The notes below the pieces were generated by a model. It saw nothing but the letters and a program-made list of their open reading frames with translations. It ran no database searches and had not been told where the DNA came from. A stretch of 64,000 nt of DNA, from NCBI RefSeq assembly GCF_011317445.1, contig NZ_JAAAPL010000006.1, positions 84,304 through 148,303 on the forward strand, in the 5' to 3' direction. The position numbers and the translations under genes were made by a program. The DNA is from Chelativorans multitrophicus (lineage in GTDB: Bacteria; Pseudomonadota; Alphaproteobacteria; Rhizobiales; Rhizobiaceae). Below are positions 1 to 7,992 of this stretch, piece after piece (the first letter of the stretch is position 1; every line of letters begins with the position of its first letter).

Positions 1-1
1 G

Positions 2-1033
2 GTGGGCTACGGCTTCACAGCCATTACGGACGAAGAGGTGATCGTCGCGATCGTGAAGGAACTGGTCGCACCCGAAATCGTCTCGCTCAATGCGCTCGAG
101 CGCGAGAAAATCGCCGAACGGCTCTATTGGCTGCTCACGCCGCGCGGCCAGACGGGTTACGCCAGCCACGTGGCTTCGGCGGTTGATCTGGCACTTTGGG
201 ATATCCTCGGCAAGGTCACCGGCCAACCCTGTTGGAAGCTCCTCGGCGGTGCTCGCGAAGAGGTCCCGCTGTACGTGACCTTCGGCTTTGGTTCATTCGA
301 CCGTGACCAGCTGGTCGACGCGGCCCGGCATCTGAAGGCTGACGGTGTAACGCATTTCAAGATGGTTGTCGGCCATCACGCCCTGAAGCGCCGCAATGCA
401 GGCGAGGATCTGCGCGCTATTGTCGCCGAGGACGCGGAGCGGGTGCGGCTGGTTCGTGAGGCGGTTGGCGAGGGTTGCGAGATCTTCGTCGATGCGAACT
501 GCAGTCTCGACCCCGGGTCTGCGGCGTGGCTCGCCAGCCGCCTGCGCGACCTTAACGTCGCGTTTTTCGAAGAACCGGTGCGTGACAACGATCCAGCCCG
601 GCTCGCCGAGCTCCGCCGCACCTCCAATCTGCGTGTCGCTGCGGGCCAGAATGAAGGGCAGTTGTGGCGCTTCCAATCGCTTCTGGACGCCGATGCCGTG
701 GACGTGCTTCAACCCAACGTGGTCATCTGCGGCGGGCTGACCGCAGGCGCCAAGATTGCTGCCCTGGCTCAGGCCCGCAACATCCAGATCGCCAATGGCG
801 GCGCCTTTCCCTTCCACAACATGCATCTTCACGCTGGTCTCGCCCATGGCGGAATGGTCGAGTGGCACCTGATCTCGGTGGAGATGTGCAAGGCGCTGTA
901 CAGCGGCCTTCCCCGGCGCCAGGGGTCCGTACTGAAATTACCGGACACACCGGGGCTGGGTTTCGCAGCGGATCCGGCTGCATTGCGCGAGTTTGCGGCA
1001 CGGCCGACATCGCGCGGAAAAGGAAAGGGCTGA
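2..1033 (+). CDS. Mandelate racemase/muconate-lactonizing-type enolase superfamily enzyme (5' partial)
   Basis: The reading frame is open to the window edge and the 343 visible residues lack part of the N-terminal capping domain, so the true start lies outside the window. Metal ligands of the superfamily barrel are visible in order: Asp164 (VDAN), Glu190/191 (FFEEP) and Glu218 (AGQNE). Lys120 sits where the barrel base is expected and a His-rich strand (H272, H275, H277) supplies a possible second acid/base. Members abstract the alpha-proton of a carboxylate to racemise or dehydrate it. The stop abuts the start of an FMN 2-hydroxyacid dehydrogenase, which suggests a hydroxy-acid or sugar-acid substrate. 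Mandelate itself cannot be claimed from the sequence. Family assignment is secure; substrate unknown. Confidence 0.9.
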   Translation: MGYGFTAITDEEVIVAIVKELVAPEIVSLNALEREKIAERLYWLLTPRGQTGYASHVASAVDLALWDILGKVTGQPCWKLLGGAREEVPLYVTFGFGSFDRDQLVDAARHLKADGVTHFKMVVGHHALKRRNAGEDLRAIVAEDAERVRLVREAVGEGCEIFVDANCSLDPGSAAWLASRLRDLNVAFFEEPVRDNDPARLAELRRTSNLRVAAGQNEGQLWRFQSLLDADAVDVLQPNVVICGGLTAGAKIAALAQARNIQIANGGAFPFHNMHLHAGLAHGGMVEWHLISVEMCKALYSGLPRRQGSVLKLPDTPGLGFAADPAALREFAARPTSRGKGKG

Positions 1034-2158
1034 ATGCGCTACCGGTCGAAAGCGCCTCTGGTCTGTGCGGATGATCTGCGGGAAGCAGCCCGCCGGCGCA
1101 TGCCGCGCTTCGCGTTCGATTTCATCGACGGGGCGGCGGGAAGCGAGGCGGGACTGGCACGCAACCGAGCAGCCTTCGAGGCGGAGCTGCTCAGGCCACG
1201 CGCGCTGGTCAATACCGATGGCGACCTGAAGACCGGGAGGCGTTTCCTGGGGCAGGAATGGTCGGTTCCGTTCGGCATCTCGCCCATTGGGCTGGCTGGC
1301 ATCGCCTGGCCGGGAATCGATCTGGTCCTGGCTGGTGCGGCGGAGCGCAACGGTGCGCCTTATATTGCCTCCACGCCGGCCACCGCCAGCCTTGAGGATC
1401 TCAAACGCACGGCAGCCGTTTCCGCCTGGTTCCAGCTTTATGTCGGCCGTTCACAGGAGATCGTGGATGACCTGATCGACCGGGCCGCGGCCGCGGGTTA
1501 CGAGGTTCTGGTTGTCACAGTCGACGTGCCGCGTCCGGGCAAGCGCCGGCGGGACCTGCGCAACGGCTTTGCCCTGCCGTTGAAGATCGGCCCGCGTATG
1601 ATCGCGGATCTCATGACGCATCCGAAGTGGTCGCTTGAAGTTCTGCGTAAGGGCGCGCCCCGCTTCGCCAACCTGGAACGTTATGCCCCTCCCGGTGCCG
1701 GCGCGCGGTCCCTTGCGGAGTTGATGGCCGGGCAGAGCTCCGGGCGGCTTGATTGGACGCTTTTGGCGCAGCTACGCGAGCGCTGGCAAGGACGGCTGGT
1801 CGTCAAGGGCATCATGGCACCCGAGGACGCTATGCGTGCTCGCGAAGAGGGGGTGGATGCGGTAATCGTGTCCAATCATGGAGGGCGCCAGCTTGATAGC
1901 GCGCCGGCCACCCTGCATGCGCTGAAGCAAATCCGCGAAGCCGTCGGGCCGGATTATTCGCTGGCGGTTGATGGCGGGATCCGCACCGGCGAGGACATCC
2001 TGAAAAGCCTATTCGCCGGCGCGGATTTCACTTTTCTCGGGCGTCCGTTCCTCTATGCCGTTGCAGCGCGGGGGACGAATGGGGCGAACGATCTCTTTGA
2101 CATGCTCCGCGCAGAACTCGTAAACGCCATGGCACAGGTCGGGCGTTGTGAACTGTGA
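1034..2158 (+). CDS. FMN-dependent alpha-hydroxy-acid dehydrogenase (lactate/mandelate dehydrogenase type)
   Basis: This 374-residue protein belongs to the flavocytochrome b2/glycolate oxidase family, which oxidises L-2-hydroxy acids to 2-keto acids using FMN. Visible signatures are the early flavin-site segment around STPATAS, the WFQLYVG strand, and the active-site block SNHGGRQLD with catalytic His282 and substrate-binding Arg285. The phosphate-binding segment DGGIRTG follows near residue 312, then the FLGRPFLY strand. Length is normal for the family. The ATG directly follows the TGA of the upstream enolase-superfamily gene (TGAATG), implying translational coupling. The pair probably converts one hydroxy-acid enantiomer and then oxidises it, but the substrate is inferred only from this pairing. 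Confidence 0.93.
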   Translation: MRYRSKAPLVCADDLREAARRRMPRFAFDFIDGAAGSEAGLARNRAAFEAELLRPRALVNTDGDLKTGRRFLGQEWSVPFGISPIGLAGIAWPGIDLVLAGAAERNGAPYIASTPATASLEDLKRTAAVSAWFQLYVGRSQEIVDDLIDRAAAAGYEVLVVTVDVPRPGKRRRDLRNGFALPLKIGPRMIADLMTHPKWSLEVLRKGAPRFANLERYAPPGAGARSLAELMAGQSSGRLDWTLLAQLRERWQGRLVVKGIMAPEDAMRAREEGVDAVIVSNHGGRQLDSAPATLHALKQIREAVGPDYSLAVDGGIRTGEDILKSLFAGADFTFLGRPFLYAVAARGTNGANDLFDMLRAELVNAMAQVGRCEL

Positions 2159-2225
2159 CTGTTTTCGCTGTTTTGAGAGGCGTTTTGCGGGCACGTTGTT
2201 TGAGACTGACTGAGAGGTTTGCCGG

Positions 2226-2723
2226 ATGACCCGTCCAGATGATGTCGTGGAGCAAGCGTTGGAAGCTCCTTCGGAAAGGCCATCCATGATAGATCTCGGG
2301 ATTCTGGAGGAGCTGACCGGCTTTTACCTGCGGGCGGCCTATGAGGCCTGCTACAACGACTTTGCCACGGTGCTCGGCCCGGATAAGCTAAAGCCTGGCA
2401 GCTTCGCGCTGATGTCGTTGATATTCGAGAACCCGGGAATCACCCAGGTTGAGCTCGCACGGGGCAGTGGCCGCGACAAGTCCAGCGTGGCCATCGCGCT
2501 ACGGCAACTGGAGGATTCAGGGCTGATCCGGCGCGTCCGCCTCGAGGGCGACCGGCGCTCCTATGCCAGTTATCTCACGAGCGCGGGAGAGACGCTTTAT
2601 CAGCGGATGATAGCCAAGGCGCGCACGCATATCGAGCGTGTGGACGCGATTGTTGGGCCAGAACGCAAGGCGATCCTGCTGACGATTCTGAAAGACATCG
2701 TCGACGGGCTTCAGGCGGATTAA
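2226..2723 (+). CDS. MarR-family transcriptional regulator
   Basis: The 165-residue product has a MarR winged-helix layout: an N-terminal dimerisation helix, then a helix-turn-helix around residues 70-100 (TQVELARGSGRDKSSVAIAL), and a beta-wing with the typical DRRSYA stretch near residue 118. MarR proteins usually repress neighbouring operons until a small aromatic or acidic ligand binds. It lies 67 bp downstream of the hydroxy-acid dehydrogenase on the same strand, so control of that catabolic pair is plausible but inferred. A second in-frame ATG at codon 21 (2286) is an alternative start; the first 20 residues look non-conserved. Confidence 0.9.
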   Translation: MTRPDDVVEQALEAPSERPSMIDLGILEELTGFYLRAAYEACYNDFATVLGPDKLKPGSFALMSLIFENPGITQVELARGSGRDKSSVAIALRQLEDSGLIRRVRLEGDRRSYASYLTSAGETLYQRMIAKARTHIERVDAIVGPERKAILLTILKDIVDGLQAD

Positions 2724-3248
2724 GGCACCGCCGCCCATCGCTTCGCCTCTCAAACGCGATCTCAACGCCGTGTGGCTGACTGGAAGGACGTTGTCCTTCA
2801 TCTCGCCTGAGAACAGCCTCGCTTCCGTGCGTCTGACGCTCAAGGGATGTGACAGTACACCTCACGTCGCCAAGGCGTTGAAACCCTTGCTTTTTATCTA
2901 GCCTGCCGCTATGAGCGAACAGATCTTGGCTGTTGCCAGATTGCTCTGCGCCGGGAAGCCGTTCCCCGGGCGGGGGAACTCAGTCGGCTTTCCGCGCTTT
3001 CATGGTTTCGCGCTGCGCTTTTATCGGGTCGGCAATGTTTTGCGGTCTGTTCGCGACCATTTGTTATCCACCATAGTTCGTGCATGTGCGTCTGCCTTTG
3101 AATGAGCAGCCAGCATCATCATATTCTATGACAGCGCGTCGCTGAATTTTACGCAGCGTAAGCCTGACTTTCCAACTTCGTAGGTCGATCGCCGCAATTC
3201 TGACGAAGACATCCCGGCATTCGCAAACTTCACATCGAGAAGGATTTC
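2724..3248. other. Intergenic region upstream of the opg operon
   Basis: This 525-bp stretch has no convincing gene. A 64-codon open frame at 2911-3105 has no family signature and was not accepted. The last bases hold a good ribosome-binding site, GAGAAGGA at 3237-3244, directly before the opgG ATG. The opg promoter should lie here, but no sigma-70-like pair could be identified with confidence. Confidence 0.5.
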
Positions 3249-4853
3249 ATGGACAGGCGTTCATTCATCATCGGAGGAGGCGGGGCACTAGCGGGCATGA
3301 CCGCTTTTCTGAACAATGCCGTCGCCCTTGCACAGGATCAGGCCGAAACGGCGCAGCTTCAGCAGTCTCTCCCCGGGGAAACGCAACCCTTCTCGTTCGA
3401 CCTCCTGACGGCCACGATGAAGCAGAAGGCCGAAAAAGAATATCAACCGGTAGAGGAAGCTCTGCCGGAATCGGTGACGGAGTTGAGCTATGATCAGCAT
3501 CGCGCGATCCGCTTCCGGCCCGATGCTGCCTTTTTCGCCGGCGAGGCTCCTTTCGAACTCCAGGCCTTCCATCCCGGCTGGCTCTTCAAGCAGCCGGTGC
3601 ATCTTCATGTGATCGAGAACGGCGCCGCCACGAGGATGCACATCACATCGCAGATGTTCGAGTACCGCCAGCCCTTGTTGGACCCGCAGAAATTTCAAGG
3701 CATGGAGTTTCCGGGCGTTGCGGGCTTCCGGCTGCACTATCCGCTCAACAATCCGGATATCATGGACGAGCTCGTGTCGTTTCTCGGCGCCAGCTACTTT
3801 CGGGGGTTGGGGCGGGGAAGCATCTATGGGATCTCCGCGCGCGGCCTTGCGGTGAATACGGCGACGCCCGTTGGCGAAGAATTTCCGATGTTCACCGATT
3901 TCTGGATCGAGAAGCCGGAGCGCAGAAGCAAGTCCATCATGGTCTATGCCGCGCTCGATAGCGCCAGCGTCACGGGAGCATATTCGTTCCAGATCACGCC
4001 CGGCCAGAATACGACCATGGAGGTGATCGCGCGGCTCTTCATCCGCAACGACATCCAGAGACTGGGCATCGCGCCGATGACCTCGATGTTTCTTTTCAGC
4101 CAGAACAATCATCATGCCTTCGACGATTACCGGGGTGAGGTGCATGATAGCGAAGGCCTCAAGATCGTGCGGGGCAATGGCGAGGAGCTGTGGCGCCATC
4201 TGAACAACCCGAAGGAGCTCGCCACGTCCTTTTTCGGCGAAACGGGCGTCAAGGCCTTCGGTCTGTTCCAGCGCGATCGGGACTTCGACCACTACCAGGA
4301 TGCGGAGGCGCATTACGAGCGCCGTCCGTCGCTCCTTGTCGAGCCGCTCGGCGACTGGGGCAAGGGGTATCTCAACCTGGTGGAGATCCCGACAGAGCTC
4401 GAGGTGAACGACAATATTGTCGCGTTCTGGATGCCGGAAGGGGAGGTGAAAGCCGGCCAACAGTTCGAATACCGGTATCGCCTCACTTGGGGCGCGATCG
4501 AGGAGCCGACGAATCAGCTCGCGCGAGTGACCGCTTTGCGCGCCGGCATCGGCGGCACTTCCGGCGTGGAAAATGCAGAGGGCCTGAGGAAGTTCGTGGT
4601 GGATTTCGAGGGAGATGTGCTCGGGAACCTAGCCGCGGATTCGAACGTTGAGGCCAGTATTTCTGTGACAAGGGCGGAAATAGTGCACAGCGCGGTATCT
4701 CGTGTCGAAGCCAATGGCGCATGGCGATTGGTCATCGACCTCATGCCCGAGGGAGACGCGCCGGTGGAGATGACCGGTTATTTGAGTTTGAACGGCCAGA
4801 GGCTATCTGAAACGTGGGCGTATCAGTGGAGAAGAACCGATGAGCAGCGCTGA
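3249..4853 (+). CDS. opgG: Periplasmic glucan biosynthesis protein, OpgG/OpgD (MdoG) family
   Basis: OpgG/OpgD proteins act in the periplasm in making or shaping osmoregulated periplasmic glucans. The 534-residue length fits. The N-terminus starts with a twin-arginine signal (RRSFIIGG at residues 3-10) followed by a hydrophobic stretch and an Ala-rich cleavage region near residue 29, so export is predicted to be Tat-dependent as reported for OpgD. Family blocks include the FRGLGRGSIYGISARGLA region near residues 184-201 and the FTDFWIEKP segment. A strong Shine-Dalgarno (GAGAAGGA) fixes the start. The 3' end overlaps by 14 bp an ATG at 4840 that opens the apparent opgH N-terminus. OpgG versus OpgD cannot be settled here. 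Confidence 0.93.
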   Translation: MDRRSFIIGGGGALAGMTAFLNNAVALAQDQAETAQLQQSLPGETQPFSFDLLTATMKQKAEKEYQPVEEALPESVTELSYDQHRAIRFRPDAAFFAGEAPFELQAFHPGWLFKQPVHLHVIENGAATRMHITSQMFEYRQPLLDPQKFQGMEFPGVAGFRLHYPLNNPDIMDELVSFLGASYFRGLGRGSIYGISARGLAVNTATPVGEEFPMFTDFWIEKPERRSKSIMVYAALDSASVTGAYSFQITPGQNTTMEVIARLFIRNDIQRLGIAPMTSMFLFSQNNHHAFDDYRGEVHDSEGLKIVRGNGEELWRHLNNPKELATSFFGETGVKAFGLFQRDRDFDHYQDAEAHYERRPSLLVEPLGDWGKGYLNLVEIPTELEVNDNIVAFWMPEGEVKAGQQFEYRYRLTWGAIEEPTNQLARVTALRAGIGGTSGVENAEGLRKFVVDFEGDVLGNLAADSNVEASISVTRAEIVHSAVSRVEANGAWRLVIDLMPEGDAPVEMTGYLSLNGQRLSETWAYQWRRTDEQR

Positions 4854-4992
4854 GGAAAACTTGCGCGCGCATCATATCGTTCAGCAGAGCGCGTTGCCTG
4901 CGGCTCCCATGGCGATGCCGGAGCAAGTGTTGTCGCGGCGCTGGCGCGGCTTTTTGCTGCGGCCGTTCCTTCAGTGGCTGGCGCTGAGATAG
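4840..4992 (+). pseudogene. Detached N-terminus of OpgH (50-codon ORF ending at an in-frame TAG)
   Basis: An ATG at 4840, overlapping the last codons of opgG, opens a 50-codon frame whose product contains ALPAAPMAMPEQVLSRR. From memory this resembles the cytoplasmic start of OpgH proteins (a LPxxxPxxMPxQ-type signature). It is in the same frame as the large opgH reading frame, but a TAG at 4990-4992 and a TGA at 5017-5019 separate them. It may be a nonsense-mutated opgH start, a sequencing error, or a genuine separate small peptide. The reading itself is seen in sequence; the assignment to OpgH is inference. Confidence 0.5.
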
Positions 4993-5031
4993 ATATCTTG
5001 CCGGCAGACCGGCTTTTGAACGGGATTTGTG

Positions 5032-6828
5032 ATGGTTACGTTGCGGCGCGCCGCCTCTGCTCTCTTTGCATTGGCGATGGCACTTACGGCCAGCTATCTG
5101 GCGATAGGCTATTTCGATTCAGATGGGTTGCAGTGGCTGGATCTCGCGCGCGTGGTCCTGCTGGCGCTCAGCACGGCCTGGCTCGCCTGGGGCGCGGTCC
5201 TGGCACTCAACGGGCTGTTCTCGCTTCGGCGTGGACGCGTGCCTCGCCTGCGCGGTCCGATCACGGTCAGAACTGCCGTGGTGGTGCCGGTTTATAACGA
5301 GGACCCCGTCAAATCCTTCTCGCATGTGGCTGCGATGGTGAAGAGCATCGGCCGGACATCCTTCGCCAGCCAATTCGATTTCGTCATTCTTTCGGACACC
5401 ACCGATCAACGGATTGCCGCGAAAGAGGAGTTCTGGCTTGTGCGGCTCAAAACCGAGGTGAGCCATATCTGCAAGATCTTTTACCGGCGTCGTCCCTCAA
5501 ATCCGGGAAAGAAGGCGGGCAATATCGCTGATTTCATCAAAACCTCCGGTGCGCTGTACGACTACCTCATCATCCTTGACGCCGACAGCCTGATGGAGGG
5601 CTCGACGATGGTGGAGATGGTGCGGCGCATGGAGGCCGATCCTCAGCTTGGTTTGTTGCAGACCTTGCCAAAGGTCATTCGCGCACGCTCGTTCTTCGGA
5701 CGGGCCATTCAGTTTTCCGCCTCTTACTACTCTCCTATCTACGCTCAGGGCCTCGCACTGCTGCAAGGCACGGAGGGTCCTTTTTGGGGCCACAACGCGA
5801 TTACCCGTACACGCGCTTTCGCGCAGAGCTGCGGCCTCCCGCAATTGCCGGGTAAGCCCCCCTTCGGCGGCCATATCCTCAGCCACGATTTTGTCGAAGC
5901 GGCTCTCCTGGCGCGGAATGGATGGAAGGTGAGAATAGATCCCGATCTGCGCGGTTCTTTCGAGGAGGGACCGGATAACGTCATTGATTACGCCAAGCGC
6001 GACCGCCGCTGGTGCCAGGGTAATCTGCAGCACAGCCGGATCTTGCCCGCCCCGGGATTGAAGAGATGGAGCCGTTTCGTCTTCGTACAAGGTATTATGG
6101 CGTATGTTTCGGCGCCTCTTTGGGCGCTCTTCCTTGCTGCCAGTATTATCGCTCCGGCCATGACCGTGATCCCGGATTATTTCCCGGCGCCTGGATTGCC
6201 CGTTTTTCCCAAAGTTGAAACGGCGAATGCCCTGGCGCTGCTTACCGGCGTGGTCGGGCTTCTTCTCGGGCCGAAGCTCCTTATTCTGATCGACGGCATG
6301 ATAACCGGGCGGAATCGCCGCTTTGGCGGAAGCATCCGGGCTTTCTGCAGCGTCGTGATCGAGATTGTCTGCACGAGCGTCCTCGCGCCGATCATGATGC
6401 TGTTCCAGACGCGGGCGGTGCTTGAGATTCTGGCCGGGGCGGATGCAGGATGGCCTGCTGCCAACCGGGAAGCCGGCCGCGTCAGCCTCAGCGAGGCCTG
6501 GGCGGCCAGTTGGTGGGTCATGGTGGTCGGGCTTATAACGATTGGAGCGGCCTACCGGCTTGCGCCGGATTACCTGATTTTCGTGCTTCTGGTGGCGGGT
6601 CCTCAGGTCGTGGCGCCGTTTGTGATCAGCGGCACGTCTTATGCCGGCCAGGCGCTCCGCCGCGCGCCGGTCAGCCTGTTCGTCACACCCGAGGAACTGA
6701 CGCCCTCGCAGGTAATGCGCGAGCAGCAGAATGTCCTGGTGCGTTGGCGAGCGGACACGGTGGAACTTTCGGACTCAATAATGGCCGAGCAGTCGGAGGA
6801 TCCGGCGGAGGCCAGGACCAGCCGATGA
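5032..6828 (+). CDS. opgH: Glucans biosynthesis glucosyltransferase H (inner-membrane GT2)
   Basis: OpgH polymerises glucose from UDP-glucose at the inner membrane and passes the glucan to the periplasm. The 598-residue product shows a GT2 domain: VVPVYNED near residue 86, the metal-binding DAD at 183-185, the GTEGPFWGHN loop, and the RRWCQGN (Q/RxxRW-type) motif near 325-331. Two transmembrane helices precede the catalytic domain and several follow it. ATG 5032 (GTG 5029 is adjacent) is the first usable start after two in-frame stops; the ribosome site is weak. The N-terminal cytoplasmic segment expected in homologues appears to be encoded separately at 4840-4992, so this gene may be 5'-damaged or reinitiated. 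The stop overlaps opgC by ATGA. Confidence 0.9.
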   Translation: MVTLRRAASALFALAMALTASYLAIGYFDSDGLQWLDLARVVLLALSTAWLAWGAVLALNGLFSLRRGRVPRLRGPITVRTAVVVPVYNEDPVKSFSHVAAMVKSIGRTSFASQFDFVILSDTTDQRIAAKEEFWLVRLKTEVSHICKIFYRRRPSNPGKKAGNIADFIKTSGALYDYLIILDADSLMEGSTMVEMVRRMEADPQLGLLQTLPKVIRARSFFGRAIQFSASYYSPIYAQGLALLQGTEGPFWGHNAITRTRAFAQSCGLPQLPGKPPFGGHILSHDFVEAALLARNGWKVRIDPDLRGSFEEGPDNVIDYAKRDRRWCQGNLQHSRILPAPGLKRWSRFVFVQGIMAYVSAPLWALFLAASIIAPAMTVIPDYFPAPGLPVFPKVETANALALLTGVVGLLLGPKLLILIDGMITGRNRRFGGSIRAFCSVVIEIVCTSVLAPIMMLFQTRAVLEILAGADAGWPAANREAGRVSLSEAWAASWWVMVVGLITIGAAYRLAPDYLIFVLLVAGPQVVAPFVISGTSYAGQALRRAPVSLFVTPEELTPSQVMREQQNVLVRWRADTVELSDSIMAEQSEDPAEARTSR

Positions 6829-7991
6829 CCACCACGCTTCCGCAGTTGGGCGGGCGCGATCACAGGATAGATGCCTTCCGCGGCATTGCTCTCCTGATGA
6901 TCTTCGTCAATCACGTCCCGGGCAACGCCTTCGAGAATCTTACTTCGCGCAATTTCGGATTTTCCGACGCGGCGGAAGCTTTCGTGCTTATGTCCGGCAT
7001 CGCCGTTGGGCTCGCCTATGCGCGTCCGTTCCGTGCAGGAGAGTATCTCAAAGGCTGCCTGAGTGTCTGGCGCCGCGCCGGCACGTTGTATGTCGCGCAT
7101 ATGGTCTGCACCGCTATCGCCATCGGAATTCTGGCGGCGGGCGTTGTCTTTCTCGATACTATCGATGTGCTTGCGCGCGTGAACTTCACGCCGCTCCTCG
7201 AACAGCCGCTCAGGACGATGGTGGGTCTGCCGCTGCTTACGCATCAGCTTGGCTATCTGAACATCCTGCCCATGTATGCGGCGCTGCTTGTCATTTCACC
7301 GGTCTATATCCTGATAGGATTGTGGAACCGCCTTGGCCTCATAGCCGTGGCCATCGTGGTCTGGGTGCTGGCTGGCGCCTTCCGCATCAACCTGCCTAAT
7401 TTCCCGCTGCCAGGCGGCTGGTTCTTCAATCCGGTGAGCTGGCAGCTGATTTACGCCATCGGCATTGCCGGCGGCCTTGCCATGATCCACAAGCGCAGAC
7501 TGCTTGGCTATCACGGATGGCTGTTTTCCGCCTGCCTTGCCTATCTGGGCTTCTCCCTCCTCTGGGTGCAGATGGAGATGGGCAGTTTGCCGTTCCAGCC
7601 ATATCTCCCGTTCTACATCGGCGGAATGGACAAGACATTTCTCGCGCTTCCCCGGCTGCTGCATGTGCTGGCGCTCACTTATGTGCTCACGAATCTCCCC
7701 GCCGCTTCACGCCTGCTGGCGGGACCCGCCTTTCACGCCATCCGGCTTATCGGGCAGCACGGGCTCGCGGTGTTCACGGTCGGAACCGTGCTGTCGATCG
7801 CGCTGCAGGTCCTGCGCGCGCGCTTCGATACAAGCATGGTCGAGGATGCGGCGCTCCTGACAGGGGGCATTCTCGTCCAATACGGCATCGCGCGCTTTAT
7901 CGCGGCGAGTTCCGAGCGGAAGCGGACTGTGCGAGACGGCGCCAATATAGGCGAACCGGCGGTAGCCGGTTCCATCGCACGGCGGGCGTAG
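6825..7991 (+). CDS. opgC: OpgC-family membrane acyltransferase (glucan succinylation)
   Basis: OpgC proteins are polytopic membrane acyltransferases that add succinyl groups to periplasmic glucans. The 388-residue product starts with the family motif RDHRIDAFRGIALLMIFVNH at residues 11-30, followed by FGFSDAAEAFVLMSG and about ten hydrophobic helices. The ATG at 6825 overlaps the opgH stop as ATGA, so translation is probably coupled; a longer open frame upstream lies inside opgH and was discarded. Having opgG, opgH and opgC in one unit supports production of an anionic substituted glucan. The stop is only 1 bp from the convergent lysA stop, and no clear terminator is seen between them. Confidence 0.9.
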   Translation: MTTTLPQLGGRDHRIDAFRGIALLMIFVNHVPGNAFENLTSRNFGFSDAAEAFVLMSGIAVGLAYARPFRAGEYLKGCLSVWRRAGTLYVAHMVCTAIAIGILAAGVVFLDTIDVLARVNFTPLLEQPLRTMVGLPLLTHQLGYLNILPMYAALLVISPVYILIGLWNRLGLIAVAIVVWVLAGAFRINLPNFPLPGGWFFNPVSWQLIYAIGIAGGLAMIHKRRLLGYHGWLFSACLAYLGFSLLWVQMEMGSLPFQPYLPFYIGGMDKTFLALPRLLHVLALTYVLTNLPAASRLLAGPAFHAIRLIGQHGLAVFTVGTVLSIALQVLRARFDTSMVEDAALLTGGILVQYGIARFIAASSERKRTVRDGANIGEPAVAGSIARRA

Positions 7992-7992
7992 G

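Noticed and set aside
2911..3105. 64-codon plus-strand frame in the opg upstream region
   Set aside because: No ribosome site, no recognised motif, composition like random frame.
3288..4460. 390-codon minus-strand open frame
   Set aside because: Antisense to opgG, which has clear family blocks and a ribosome site; the product shows no recognised domain.
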